Assembly: GCF_004803475.1 (NCBI RefSeq)
Contig: NZ_SRKY01000001.1
Span: forward strand, 496,001 to 560,000
Source: Aliishimia ponticola
GTDB taxonomy: Bacteria > Pseudomonadota > Alphaproteobacteria > Rhodobacterales > Rhodobacteraceae
Length of the DNA: 64,000 nucleotides
Direction of reading: 5' to 3'
Shown: piece by piece, positions 44,625-53,163 of the stretch
How the letters are laid out: each line of letters begins with the position of its first letter
How positions within the stretch are numbered: position 1 is the first letter of the stretch
Notes under the pieces: model-generated
Database searches by the model: none
The model's input: only the letters and a program-made list of their open reading frames with translations
What the model was told of the DNA's origin: nothing
Translations under genes and position numbers: made by a program

Positions 44625-46019
44625 TCACTCACCTTCGATCATCGCCGTTTCAAGCCCGCTGAGCACTGGGTCGAGCAGATAGGTCAGAACCGTTTCTTCG
44701 CCCGTGGCCACCATGACCTGCACCGGCATACCGGGATGCGGCGTTACCTTGTCGGGCAGGTTTGCATAGGCGTCTGCGGGGATCTGCACGTGGATCTTGT
44801 AGTAACTGACGCCCGCACCCTCATCAAAGAAGCTGTCAGCAGACACATAGGACACGCGCCCTTCAATGGGCGGGGTGGTGCGGAAACTATAGGCTGACAG
44901 GCGCACGCGCGCGTCACGACCCACCGCGATTTCATCAATGTCCGAGGTGGCAACCTGCGCTTCGATCATGAAGGGCGCATCACCCGGCACGATTTGCATC
45001 AGCACGCCGCCCGCCGGCACCACCGCGCCGATTGTGTTCGCCTCGAACCCGACGATCCGCCCGGAAATCGGGGCGCGGATGTCCAGACGATCCCGTACAT
45101 CCTGATAGCTGCGGATACGCTGGCGTAGGTCAAAGATGTTTTCGGTCAGCACCTGCTGGTCGTCCGCGATGCGCTGGCGCCGATCCCGCGCGACCTGCAA
45201 TTGACGCTCGCGCACCTCGGCCACCTGGTCGAGCACATCCTGCCGTTCATTTTCGCGCTGGCCAATCCGGGCCAGTACGGCAAGGCGGTCTTCCTCGCGG
45301 GCATAAAGCCGCGCCTTGGACACCAGCCCTTTTTCAAAGAGGCTTTGCAGATCGGCCAATTCCTCTTCGACGATGGTGAGTTGTGCGTGCAGCATCTGGG
45401 TCTCGCCCTCCAGACCGACGAGGCGTGTGTTCAGCTGCGCGATACGTTCGTCGAAAATGCTGATTTCACCCAGATCGGACTGCCGGTTGGACTGGAACAG
45501 CGCCACTTGTGTCTCTTTGACCTGCGCCAAGGCCGGATCGGAAGCGATCAGGCCGTCAAGCTCGGGCGAGAACGTGATTGCATCCGCGCCCTGCATCGCC
45601 GCGCGCAGCCGTCCCTCGCGCGCCAGGGCGGAGGCAAGCTGACTGCGCAGCACGCCAAGCTGCGCATCGACCCGCGCACTGCTGAGCCGCGCCAGAACCT
45701 GCCCGGCGGCCACATCGTCGCCCTCGCGGACAAGGATTTCCGACAAGATACCGCCTTCAAGGTGATCGACGACCTGAAGATCGCCTTCGATTTCAAAAGT
45801 GCCGCCCCCAACGACGGCGCTTTGGATTTTCTGCGTCGCCGCCTGATAGAACAGCGCGCCAATCAGGCCGAACCCGGCAAGGCATAGCCAAAAGGTCAGC
45901 CCCGCCACCTTGGTCGCCACGATTTGCGGGCGGTCGAAACTGCCGGGCACCTTGCCGTTCAGCGGTCCCACGGTCCCGGTTTTGGGCTTGGTCAGCGGTC
46001 GGGTGTCATCTTGTGTCAT
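44625..46019 (-). CDS. Type I secretion periplasmic adaptor (HlyD/PrtE family)
   Basis: A 464-residue membrane fusion protein: one N-terminal membrane helix (about 35-60), a lipoyl-like half motif (GGILSEILVREGDDVAAGQVL near 92), a long coiled-coil hairpin (about 130-315) and a C-terminal beta-barrel region with DIRAPISGRIVGFEANTIG near 317 and PHPGMPVQVMV near 435. It bridges the ATPase and the outer-membrane channel (TolC type, not in this window). Its ATG overlaps the stop of the ATPase gene (ATGA). Confidence 0.93.
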   Translation of the reverse strand: MTQDDTRPLTKPKTGTVGPLNGKVPGSFDRPQIVATKVAGLTFWLCLAGFGLIGALFYQAATQKIQSAVVGGGTFEIEGDLQVVDHLEGGILSEILVREGDDVAAGQVLARLSSARVDAQLGVLRSQLASALAREGRLRAAMQGADAITFSPELDGLIASDPALAQVKETQVALFQSNRQSDLGEISIFDERIAQLNTRLVGLEGETQMLHAQLTIVEEELADLQSLFEKGLVSKARLYAREEDRLAVLARIGQRENERQDVLDQVAEVRERQLQVARDRRQRIADDQQVLTENIFDLRQRIRSYQDVRDRLDIRAPISGRIVGFEANTIGAVVPAGGVLMQIVPGDAPFMIEAQVATSDIDEIAVGRDARVRLSAYSFRTTPPIEGRVSYVSADSFFDEGAGVSYYKIHVQIPADAYANLPDKVTPHPGMPVQVMVATGEETVLTYLLDPVLSGLETAMIEGE

Positions 46020-47800
46020 GTGGACGCTCCTGAGCGGGGCTGCGCATCATCGCCCTTTTCGTTGGACTTGCCCGAGGATGGGCGGGGCCGGTGCAGCGTG
46101 GTGACTTTGGGATTTTCGAATGTCTCGTGCGGGGCCATCGGCTCTGTCGCGGAGGCGAGGATATCGCGCGCCGCGCCGAACTTGGTCAGCCGTCCGTTCA
46201 CCATCAGCCCTGCGTGGCTCATCCGTTGAAGAATGGCCATCCGGTGCGTGACCACGATGACGACGCAGCCCTCTGCACTGGCCGCAGCGACCGCACGCGC
46301 CAATGCTTCTTCGCCCTCGGGGTCAAGATTGGCATTGGGCTCGTCCAGAACGATCAGGCGTTTTTCCCCGAAAAAGGCGCGGGCCAGACCGATGCGCTGG
46401 CGCTGGCCTGCGGATAAAAGCTCCCCCCGCATGCCGACCTGCGCGTTATAGCCGCCCGGCAGGCTGAGGATCAGGTTATGCACCTGCGCCAGTTTCGCCG
46501 CGCGCACCACATCGGCAGCGTCGGCGTTCTCATCCATAGAGGCGATGTTTTCCGCGATGGTGCCATCGAACAGCTCAACCCGCTGGGGCAGGAACCCCAC
46601 ATGCGCACCGATCTGGTCAATCGGCCAATCCTCCAGCGAGGCATCGTCGATACGGATGTGACCGCGCGCCAAGGGTTGAAGCCCGACGAGGCTGCGCGCC
46701 AACGTGGTCTTGCCCGACCCGCTGGGACCGATCAGCCCCATCGTATCGCCCGGGCGCAGATCAAAGGTGACATCAAAGATCAGCGGGTTCTGCTGCGCGG
46801 GCACGACCACGGTCGCGTTTTCAACCGACAGGCGGCCTTCGGGTTCGGGCAATTCGATGCGGACCTTTCCGGTTTCGATCCCGGCAAGGATCGCGTTCAG
46901 GCGCTGGCGGGCAGACGCGGCGGAGAGCAGGGCGCTCCATCCTGCGATGGCCTGTTCCACAGGCGCCGCCGCACGGCCCAGAAGGATAGAGGCGGCGATC
47001 ATCACGCCGGGGTTCAATTCGCCGCGCAGAACCAGCGTGACACCGACGGCAAGGATCGCGATCTGCAACACCAGCCGCGCGAACCGGGCCAGCGCACTGA
47101 AGGTCGCGACCCGGTCGACCACCTTGTTCGACGACAGCATGGACACGACCGAGCGCGCCTGCCACCGGTCGATCAGGGCAGGTGTCTTGCCCATGGAACG
47201 GACGACATCCGCGTTGCGCACCATTTCTTCGGCCAGCGCATGTGCGGCCCGGCCAGTCCGTTCGGCATCTGCATTGGGTTTGCGTGCGCTGATCTCGCTG
47301 AGCACGCCCAGCACGAACAGCACGGAAATTCCTGCAATCGCAACCCAGCCCAGCGCCGGATGGAATAGGAACATGATGGCCACGAAAACAAGCGACCAGG
47401 GCGCGTCGAGCAGGGCGGTAAACACCGGACCGGCCACGAAACGGCGCAGCACCTGCAAATCCCGCACCGGCTGCGCGCCGCGCCGATCCTCGGCGGAGGC
47501 CGATTGCACGAGCACATTCATCACGATGGGGCCAAGGCTGTCTTCCAGCCGCGTACCAAGCCGCGTGGCCAGCTTTTGCCGGATCGTGTCGAAGAAAAAG
47601 AAGAAAAGCAGCGCGACAACCGCGCCAATGGTCAGGACCGCAAGCGTCGAGGTACTGCCGGAGTTCATCACCCGCGAGAACAGTTGCAGCATGTAAAGGG
47701 GTGCCGTCAGGGCCAGAATGTTAACGAAGAAACTCGCGATGAAGATGGCGGCAATGACGCCGCGCTGACCTTCAAAGACGGATGATCTGTGATGTTTCAT
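46016..47800 (-). CDS. Type I secretion ATPase/permease (PrtD family)
   Basis: A 594-residue ABC exporter: six membrane helices (about 10-310) and an ATPase domain with Walker A GPSGSGKTT near residue 358, signature LSAGQRQRIGLARAF (Ala for Gly in the LSGGQ, as in many PrtD-like exporters) and Walker B LIVLDEPNANLD. There is no N-terminal peptidase domain, matching the RTX-export class. It exports unprocessed substrates with a C-terminal signal, presumably the RTX protein encoded 200 bp upstream. Confidence 0.94.
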   Translation of the reverse strand: MKHHRSSVFEGQRGVIAAIFIASFFVNILALTAPLYMLQLFSRVMNSGSTSTLAVLTIGAVVALLFFFFFDTIRQKLATRLGTRLEDSLGPIVMNVLVQSASAEDRRGAQPVRDLQVLRRFVAGPVFTALLDAPWSLVFVAIMFLFHPALGWVAIAGISVLFVLGVLSEISARKPNADAERTGRAAHALAEEMVRNADVVRSMGKTPALIDRWQARSVVSMLSSNKVVDRVATFSALARFARLVLQIAILAVGVTLVLRGELNPGVMIAASILLGRAAAPVEQAIAGWSALLSAASARQRLNAILAGIETGKVRIELPEPEGRLSVENATVVVPAQQNPLIFDVTFDLRPGDTMGLIGPSGSGKTTLARSLVGLQPLARGHIRIDDASLEDWPIDQIGAHVGFLPQRVELFDGTIAENIASMDENADAADVVRAAKLAQVHNLILSLPGGYNAQVGMRGELLSAGQRQRIGLARAFFGEKRLIVLDEPNANLDPEGEEALARAVAAASAEGCVVIVVTHRMAILQRMSHAGLMVNGRLTKFGAARDILASATEPMAPHETFENPKVTTLHRPRPSSGKSNEKGDDAQPRSGAST

Positions 47801-47948
47801 AACTTCGCCTCAAACTGACCTGAATAAAATGACGGCACCCTGACCCAAAGACGTCCGCGGTGGCTGGGTGACCCCGTGAGGCCCTCGAGCCAGGGCCCCG
47901 GAAGCGCAGGTTCGGGAAAGGGCCCGATCCGGCGCGACCGATTTGCGT

Positions 47949-47978
47949 GGCAGCCGCGAAGTAATGCACGCGGCTGCC
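47949..47978 (-). terminator. Strong hairpin between the RTX gene and the exporter genes
   Basis: GGCAGCCGCG (47949-47958) pairs perfectly with CGCGGCTGCC (47969-47978) around a 10-base loop, 24 bp after the RTX stop. There is no U-tract on the minus strand. It may stabilise the RTX message and reduce read-through to the exporter genes, giving more cargo than exporter. Confidence 0.6.
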
Positions 47979-48001
47979 AATCTCATACCCGGTTGACCGG
48001 A

Positions 48002-50278
48002 TCAGATTTCGACAAGAGCGCCTTCGTTGACGATGATGTCGATGGCTTCGTACTGGTGGTTGCCATCGGTCCAGTCATTGATCGTCTCAAGGCTGTCGAA
48101 GTTGAACGGAGCGTTCGCTGCAATCCCGAGCAAGGTCAGGGTCGCGCCGCCCACCGAGATCACGGTGTCGGTGCCGTTATCGACCACGCTCGTTGCCCCG
48201 GTCAGGGCGTTGAACGCATCGGTATCGGACGTCGAACCGGTCTGATCTTCGATGACGAAGGTGACCACATCGTTGTCGTTGTTGAAGTCGAAGTCCGTGA
48301 CAACGTCATTGCCATCGGCAGACGAGAAGGACAGGCCATCCCAGGTCAGGTGAACCTCGAAGACGTCACCACCAGCGCCGCCGGTCAGCACGTCGTCGCC
48401 GGTCCCGCCATGCAGGAAGTCGTCGCCGCCATCACCGTACAGGGCGTCATTGCCGGCATCGCCGTCAATATCGTCCATGCCAAGGCCGCCGCTGATGTAA
48501 TCGTCGTCGTCGCCGCCCTTCATGCAGTCATTGCCGTTGCCGCCGTACATGGTATCAACACCGGCGTCGCCATACATCGTATCGTCGCCGCGGTTGCCCC
48601 ACATCTCGTCGTTGCCGTCGTTGCCGCGCATGTAGTCGTTACCGGCGTTACCCCACATGTCGTCGTCGCCGTCGTTACCATACATGGTATCGTCGTCGCC
48701 TTCGCCGCACATCCAGTCATTGCCGGCATTGCCTTCCATGTAGTCGTAGCCCGCGCCACCGAACATCGTGTCAGCGCCGTCGTTCCCGTACATCTCGTCA
48801 TTGCCGGAATTGCCCTTCATGCGGTCGTCGCCGGCATTGCCTTCCATGTCGTCATTGCCGGTGCCGCCATACATGTAGTCGTTACCGTCATTGCCGTACA
48901 TTTCGTCGTCGCCGGCATCACCGCACATGACGTCCATGCCTTCGTTACCTTCAAGGTAATCGTTGCCACTGCCGCCTTTGACGAGGTCATCGCCGGTGCC
49001 ACCATACATGGTGTCGTCACCTTTGTTGCCCCACATTTCATCATGCTTGCCTTCGCCATACATGATGTCGTTGCCGCCGCCGCCGCCCATGACATCGCAG
49101 CCGTCTTCGCCTTCGTCATAGCTGAGGCCTTCGTGGTCGAAGCAGCTTGCGGTCCAGCTGGGGGTATATTGCCCCGCCAGGCCAAAGCCGGAGTCACCGA
49201 ACATGATGTCATCGCCGGATGCGCCAAGGATCCAGTCATCACCGGAGCCGCCCAGACCGAGGTCGGATTCATGCCCGAGATTGATGGAGTCATCGCCCGA
49301 CCCGCCGTCGACATAGTCCTCACCACGGCCACCAAACAGACGGTCCTGACCTTCTTCGCCCAGGATTTCGTCGTTGCCCGCGCCGCCATCGGCCCAGTCA
49401 TCGCCGGTCCCGGCAAAGATCACATCCGCCGCGCCGATGAATTCGAACTTGACGCCGGACCACGTGTCCGAACCGATATCAAGGTCGGTTTCCGTGCCCT
49501 GACGGATGTCGCCGAAGATCTCGTCATCGCCTTCATCGCCATCAATGAAATCGCTGCCGGTGCCGCCCGCAATACGGTCATCGCCGGTGCCACCGCTGAT
49601 GTCGTCATCGCCGGAATTGCCGTAGAGCGTGTCATTGCCGTCTTCGCCGAAGATGCAGTCATCGCCGCCTTCGCCGTCAACGCAGTCATCGCCGGAGCCG
49701 GCAAGGATGAAGTCGTTGCCATCGTCGTATTGGTAACCGTCATTGTCGTCACCCATGATGACGTCATTGCCGGAATTACCTTCGATGTAGTCATTGCCGG
49801 TGCCACCGAGGATTTCGTCATCCCCTGAACCGCCATAGACCGTGTCATGGTCGGCGCCCGCGTCGATATCGTCGTTGCCGCCTTCACCATAGATCAGGTC
49901 GTCACCGCCTTCGCCATAGATCAGGTCATTGCCGTCGTCGTAATCGGGATCGCCGATCACATCACCGTCGGAATCGGCATCGTCGCCATAAAGCACGTCC
50001 TTGTCGGCGCCGCCATTGATCAGGTCGTCACCGTCCCAACCCCAGACCACGTCGCAGCCTTCTTCAGTCGTGATGTAGTTGTTGTCGGAGTTACCGACGA
50101 CCACATCATCCCCGATATCGGAATCGTAGTTGTCCGGCATCGCGTCGAGGCGCATATCGACCTGATCGTCGCCCACAGTACCGTAACCAGTGACGCCGTT
50201 GTTCCCGGACGCCTTACTCAGATCAATTTCTTCAAATTCGGGATCGCAAATGTCCCACGGATTAAATTGAGTAGCCAT
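48002..50278 (-). CDS. RTX calcium-binding protein, probable type I cargo
   Basis: A 758-residue, very acidic protein with no signal peptide. After an N-terminal stretch (1-65) nearly the whole chain to about residue 650 is made of glycine/aspartate nonapeptide repeats of the GGxGxDxxx type (for example YGGTGDDLV, GGTGNDYIEG), with many variants such as YGNDGNDYM. A C-terminal domain of about 100 residues (VTDFDFNNDNDVVTF, ending GALVEI) resembles the calcium-dependent secretion cap of RTX proteins. The beta-roll repeats fold outside the cell when calcium binds. GAAAGGAAAG precedes the ATG. No enzymatic domain is seen, so an adhesin, surface layer or matrix role is more likely than an enzyme. 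Confidence 0.9.
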   Translation of the reverse strand: MATQFNPWDICDPEFEEIDLSKASGNNGVTGYGTVGDDQVDMRLDAMPDNYDSDIGDDVVVGNSDNNYITTEEGCDVVWGWDGDDLINGGADKDVLYGDDADSDGDVIGDPDYDDGNDLIYGEGGDDLIYGEGGNDDIDAGADHDTVYGGSGDDEILGGTGNDYIEGNSGNDVIMGDDNDGYQYDDGNDFILAGSGDDCVDGEGGDDCIFGEDGNDTLYGNSGDDDISGGTGDDRIAGGTGSDFIDGDEGDDEIFGDIRQGTETDLDIGSDTWSGVKFEFIGAADVIFAGTGDDWADGGAGNDEILGEEGQDRLFGGRGEDYVDGGSGDDSINLGHESDLGLGGSGDDWILGASGDDIMFGDSGFGLAGQYTPSWTASCFDHEGLSYDEGEDGCDVMGGGGGNDIMYGEGKHDEMWGNKGDDTMYGGTGDDLVKGGSGNDYLEGNEGMDVMCGDAGDDEMYGNDGNDYMYGGTGNDDMEGNAGDDRMKGNSGNDEMYGNDGADTMFGGAGYDYMEGNAGNDWMCGEGDDDTMYGNDGDDDMWGNAGNDYMRGNDGNDEMWGNRGDDTMYGDAGVDTMYGGNGNDCMKGGDDDDYISGGLGMDDIDGDAGNDALYGDGGDDFLHGGTGDDVLTGGAGGDVFEVHLTWDGLSFSSADGNDVVTDFDFNNDNDVVTFVIEDQTGSTSDTDAFNALTGATSVVDNGTDTVISVGGATLTLLGIAANAPFNFDSLETINDWTDGNHQYEAIDIIVNEGALVEI
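48355..50070 (-). repeat. RTX nonapeptide repeat array
   Basis: About 570 residues of tandem glycine-aspartate nonapeptides within the RTX gene. The underlying DNA is a degenerate repeat array with recurring TCGTCGCCG- and CATTGCCG-type words, which explains the long open frame seen on the opposite strand. Boundaries are approximate. Confidence 0.85.
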
Positions 50279-50385
50279 CTTTCTTTCCTTTCGGTTGAAA
50301 AATTACCGGTATCAAAGCCAACTCAGGTCTTGGAAAAATGCTCCTCCTGAATCACCCAGCCCGATACGTTAAGTGAATAAGAAAA

Positions 50386-50988
50386 CTAGTTTGAAAAATG
50401 CCCCCAAATGGGGGTGATTTGGTCTACCAATGGTTGCAAATAGCCAGTCGCAGAAGATGTAAGTGGCTGAATATCGGCGCTAAATACAGAACCCGCGACC
50501 ACAAGTGCGATGGCAACAACCACACCGCTCACCATACGGAATATATTGCCTCCTTTCTTTGCTGGCGAAGCCGTCAATTCGCTTCGCAAAATGGATTGAA
50601 TTTGCGGTGTCAACTCGACTCGCAACGCCGCTTCGACACTGTCCAAAGATTTTTCGACGATCTCGATCCGATCGCATAATTCCTTGCGATCGCGTTCAGC
50701 CGTCTTCATCGCCATTTCGCCCAGGCCATGGTTCAGCGTCTTGAACATCGTGACCATGCGCGAATGCAGTTCGATGAGATCCTGTCGGGTCGCGGGCGGG
50801 CTGCGTTTTCTGTCGCCAGCGCCCGTCTTGTCCGGGGGCGCGGCGTTTTCAGACGCATCCGCCGCGGCATCGGTCTCTTCCGCTGCCGCATCATCGCTGG
50901 CAGACGCCGTGGCCCGCGACAGCGCGTCATCCGCATCCTTGACCGCCGTGTCATCCTCCAAATTGGGATTTCCTGTGATCTGGTTCAT
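50386..50988 (-). CDS. Coiled-coil, single-helix membrane protein coupled to the LuxR gene
   Basis: A 200-residue protein: an acidic/Ala-rich disordered N-terminus (about 1-65), a coiled-coil (about 75-135, RQDLIELHSRMVTMF to ILRSELT), one membrane helix (about 148-168, FRMVSGVVVAIALVVAGSVF) and a short C-terminal tail. The ATG at 50988 overlaps the stop of the LuxR-type gene. No family is recognised; it may be a regulator-coupled envelope protein or signalling partner. An intrinsic terminator overlaps its last codons. Confidence 0.78.
   Translation of the reverse strand: MNQITGNPNLEDDTAVKDADDALSRATASASDDAAAEETDAAADASENAAPPDKTGAGDRKRSPPATRQDLIELHSRMVTMFKTLNHGLGEMAMKTAERDRKELCDRIEIVEKSLDSVEAALRVELTPQIQSILRSELTASPAKKGGNIFRMVSGVVVAIALVVAGSVFSADIQPLTSSATGYLQPLVDQITPIWGHFSN
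50394..50414 (-). terminator. Intrinsic terminator at the end of the LuxR/membrane-protein unit
   Basis: On the minus strand CCCCC, a 4-base loop, GGGGG and then CATTTTTC make a classic stem with U-tract (stem halves 50401-50405 and 50410-50414, Us at 50394-50398). It overlaps the 3' end of the membrane-protein gene, so the downstream RTX gene should have its own promoter. Confidence 0.65.
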
Positions 50989-52061
50989 GCCGAACGCCCT
51001 CCTGCGGCTTGCCAAGTCAGCATCTGCGCCATCTCTGTGCGGCAACTGACATTCAGTTTGTTCAGAACCCGCTTGGCATATGTGTTGAAAGTCTCTGGCC
51101 GAACGCCCGCGATCTTTGCCGCCTCGCGGTTGCTCAGCCCCAATTGCAGCAGCGCCGCCACCCGTGCTTCGGAACTGGTCAGCCCCATCTGCCGGACAAG
51201 GTCTTCGACCCGCGCGGGCGAGGGGGGGACCGGCACCATCGCCAGAACGTATTGTGTCGGAACACCGTGATGGAAATAGCGCGACAGCGTCAGCGGCATG
51301 CGGCGTCCATCCTCGGGTGAGGTCAGAAAGACCACGTGGCCATCGGTGTCGCGGGCGGTTGCCATGGCCCGGACGGCGGTCTTGAACGCGGCCTGATCGT
51401 CGGGATTGCTTGGCCCGATGCTGCCACGATCACGCGCAATGGGCTGGCCCGCATCCAACATCTCGCGCGCGGCGACATTCAGGCGGTACAGCCGGCAGCG
51501 CCGATCCAGCAAGATCATCGCCATGTCCACCCGGTCCAGCAAATTCCAAGCCGGGCCAAAGGGATCGACCTCAGCCATGTCCGTGCTTTGCGGCGCGTTC
51601 AGGCAGTCCTGACGCAATACCGGCCAGACGCACTTTAGATAGGTACAGGCCGTCTCCAGCGTGTCGGGCGCATCCAGACGCAGCGTGACCCGGTCGGTCC
51701 GCCCATTGGTCAGATGCAGCGTGAAGCGATGCCAAACCGGATCGCTTCCGATCTGTGGGCCACCATCAGCCTCAAGCGCCCCCGGTGCCCCAAGCACAAA
51801 CGCCTCGCAAAGCGCGCAGGCCTCTGCCGGTGGCACAACGTCCTGCGTCAAAGACCGAACGCCGACACGGTCCTCGAGGGCCGGAGGCGTTACCGCATCC
51901 AACCTGAAAGGCCCGTGCCCGTCCTGCGTCGTCAGCGTCAAAACGCTGTCGCCCAAGTCTATTTCTGCAATCGCATGTTGTGAAATCGCAGACATCAATC
52001 TGTGTAAAACGCCGGACGTCGCCGCGCGCGCCAAAATTGGCTCTGAACACATTCCCAGCAT
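50985..52061 (-). CDS. LuxR-family transcriptional regulator
   Basis: A 358-residue protein with a C-terminal LuxR HTH (about 293-350; MGLTSSEARVAALLQLGLSNREAAKIAGV, FNTYAKRVLNKLNVSCRTE). The middle (about 170-285) has a PAS-like stretch (MAMILLDRRCRLYRLNVAAREML), and the N-terminal half is not recognised. No receiver domain is seen. It is followed by the coupled membrane protein and the RTX/T1SS genes, so it may control them. The start is uncertain: 52061 gives the longest form; an ATG at 51995 (MSAISQHAIAE) is an alternative; neither has a strong ribosome site. Confidence 0.82.
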   Translation of the reverse strand: MLGMCSEPILARAATSGVLHRLMSAISQHAIAEIDLGDSVLTLTTQDGHGPFRLDAVTPPALEDRVGVRSLTQDVVPPAEACALCEAFVLGAPGALEADGGPQIGSDPVWHRFTLHLTNGRTDRVTLRLDAPDTLETACTYLKCVWPVLRQDCLNAPQSTDMAEVDPFGPAWNLLDRVDMAMILLDRRCRLYRLNVAAREMLDAGQPIARDRGSIGPSNPDDQAAFKTAVRAMATARDTDGHVVFLTSPEDGRRMPLTLSRYFHHGVPTQYVLAMVPVPPSPARVEDLVRQMGLTSSEARVAALLQLGLSNREAAKIAGVRPETFNTYAKRVLNKLNVSCRTEMAQMLTWQAAGGRSA

Positions 52062-52536
52062 CGATCACCCCAATCGACATGTGTTGCTAAAATGGAAAAA
52101 ACTTTCCTCGAAACGTGTCCAAGCGTAGCAGTTTGTCAGGGGCTGTCTGTCCCTCAGGCAGCGTAGACCGGTCGGCGGATATTGGCGCAAACTCCCCGGA
52201 AAGAGGCAGGAACCTCCCCCAATAGGCGTAGTCCCAACCGCCATGAGGGACGCAAAAGGCGTAGTCCGCTTGGCCGGGTAAGAAAGTTTCGCGCCCAGGC
52301 CGCGCAAGTCTTGTCCGATCTGCTGCTAAAGAAGGTGTTGTCAAAACAACATGTTACCCCGCGTGACCATGCGATTCGCGGCCCAGATGCCCCTCGCACC
52401 ATGACCGAATAGGGCAAAACTGCTTCCCCGAAAGTGGTTGCCCGAAGCCCAAACGGCGAATATTCTTTCAGACGAGTGGGGACGATTTAAAAGCGCTTTT
52501 TTCTGGGCGCGTTGATAAATTTTCTTTTGTATTGAA
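52062..52536. other. 475-bp intergenic region between divergent regulators
   Basis: No convincing gene is found. The part next to the 52537 gene is AT-rich (ATAAATTTTC, TTTTGTATTG) and probably contains a promoter. A 10-bp word GGCGTAGTCC occurs twice (about 52225 and 52259). No terminator or known operator was recognised. Confidence 0.55.
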
Positions 52537-53163
52537 ATGCTTATAAACATTATATCCTCTGCGGGGATGTTCCGTGACCTTATCGCCCAAGCGGTTGATG
52601 ATGCAGGCCATGAGGTTTCGACAATCCTTGACGATCTTTCTGGCGGCGACAGCCTCCCAGCAGAGGCCGTTGTCGTGATCATCTGTCGGTCCACCGAAAA
52701 TGATTTCTGCGCAAATCTGCGTGAATTACGCGGGCATCGGCCAGATCTTGCCATAGCGATCGTATGTCCGACCCGGCTGGAGCAAGAGCTGGTCCGCGAT
52801 GTCGGCGATTGCGTCAACGGGATTTTCCCGGACGACAAGCCCATCAGCCTGATCCTGGCTTCGCTGCCAGCCCTGTCCGAAGGGTATCGCCTTGTGCCGC
52901 CCGCGCGCGCGCCGACATCCGGGATACAGGTGAAACGGGTGACGCATGAGAATTGCAGGGATGATGATCATGGCACGCCGCAGCTGTCATCGCGCGAAGA
53001 AACCGTGTTGGAGCGTATACTGGGCGGTCAGTCCAACAAGGAAATCGCGCGCGATCTTGGCATCAGCGATTCCACCGTAAAGGTGCATATGCGGTCGATC
53101 TTTCGAAAGATCGGTGTGCGTAACCGAACGCAGGCCGCCATGTGGGCCACGCGCCAGAACTAG
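52537..53163 (+). CDS. LuxR/NarL-type regulator with degenerate receiver domain
   Basis: A 208-residue protein: a receiver-like N-terminal domain (about 1-120) and a C-terminal LuxR HTH (about 147-205; LSSREETVLERILGGQSNKEIARDLGISDST, RSIFRKIGVRNRTQ). The phosphorylation-site strand reads VVVIICRSTEND, with no Asp where DLxMP should be, and the N-terminal acidic pair is missing, so phosphorylation is unlikely. It therefore acts as a pseudo-receiver controlled in some other way. The start at 52537 has no clear ribosome site; an ATG at 52567 after GCGGGG is an alternative. It converges on a LysR gene with a 4-bp overlap. Confidence 0.85.
   Translation: MLINIISSAGMFRDLIAQAVDDAGHEVSTILDDLSGGDSLPAEAVVVIICRSTENDFCANLRELRGHRPDLAIAIVCPTRLEQELVRDVGDCVNGIFPDDKPISLILASLPALSEGYRLVPPARAPTSGIQVKRVTHENCRDDDHGTPQLSSREETVLERILGGQSNKEIARDLGISDSTVKVHMRSIFRKIGVRNRTQAAMWATRQN

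Noticed and set aside
47876-49828. A 650-codon open frame opposite the RTX gene
   Set aside because: It is a by-product of the repetitive GC-rich RTX codons; the translation is a monotonous Val/Ile/Ala array without any domain or ribosome site.
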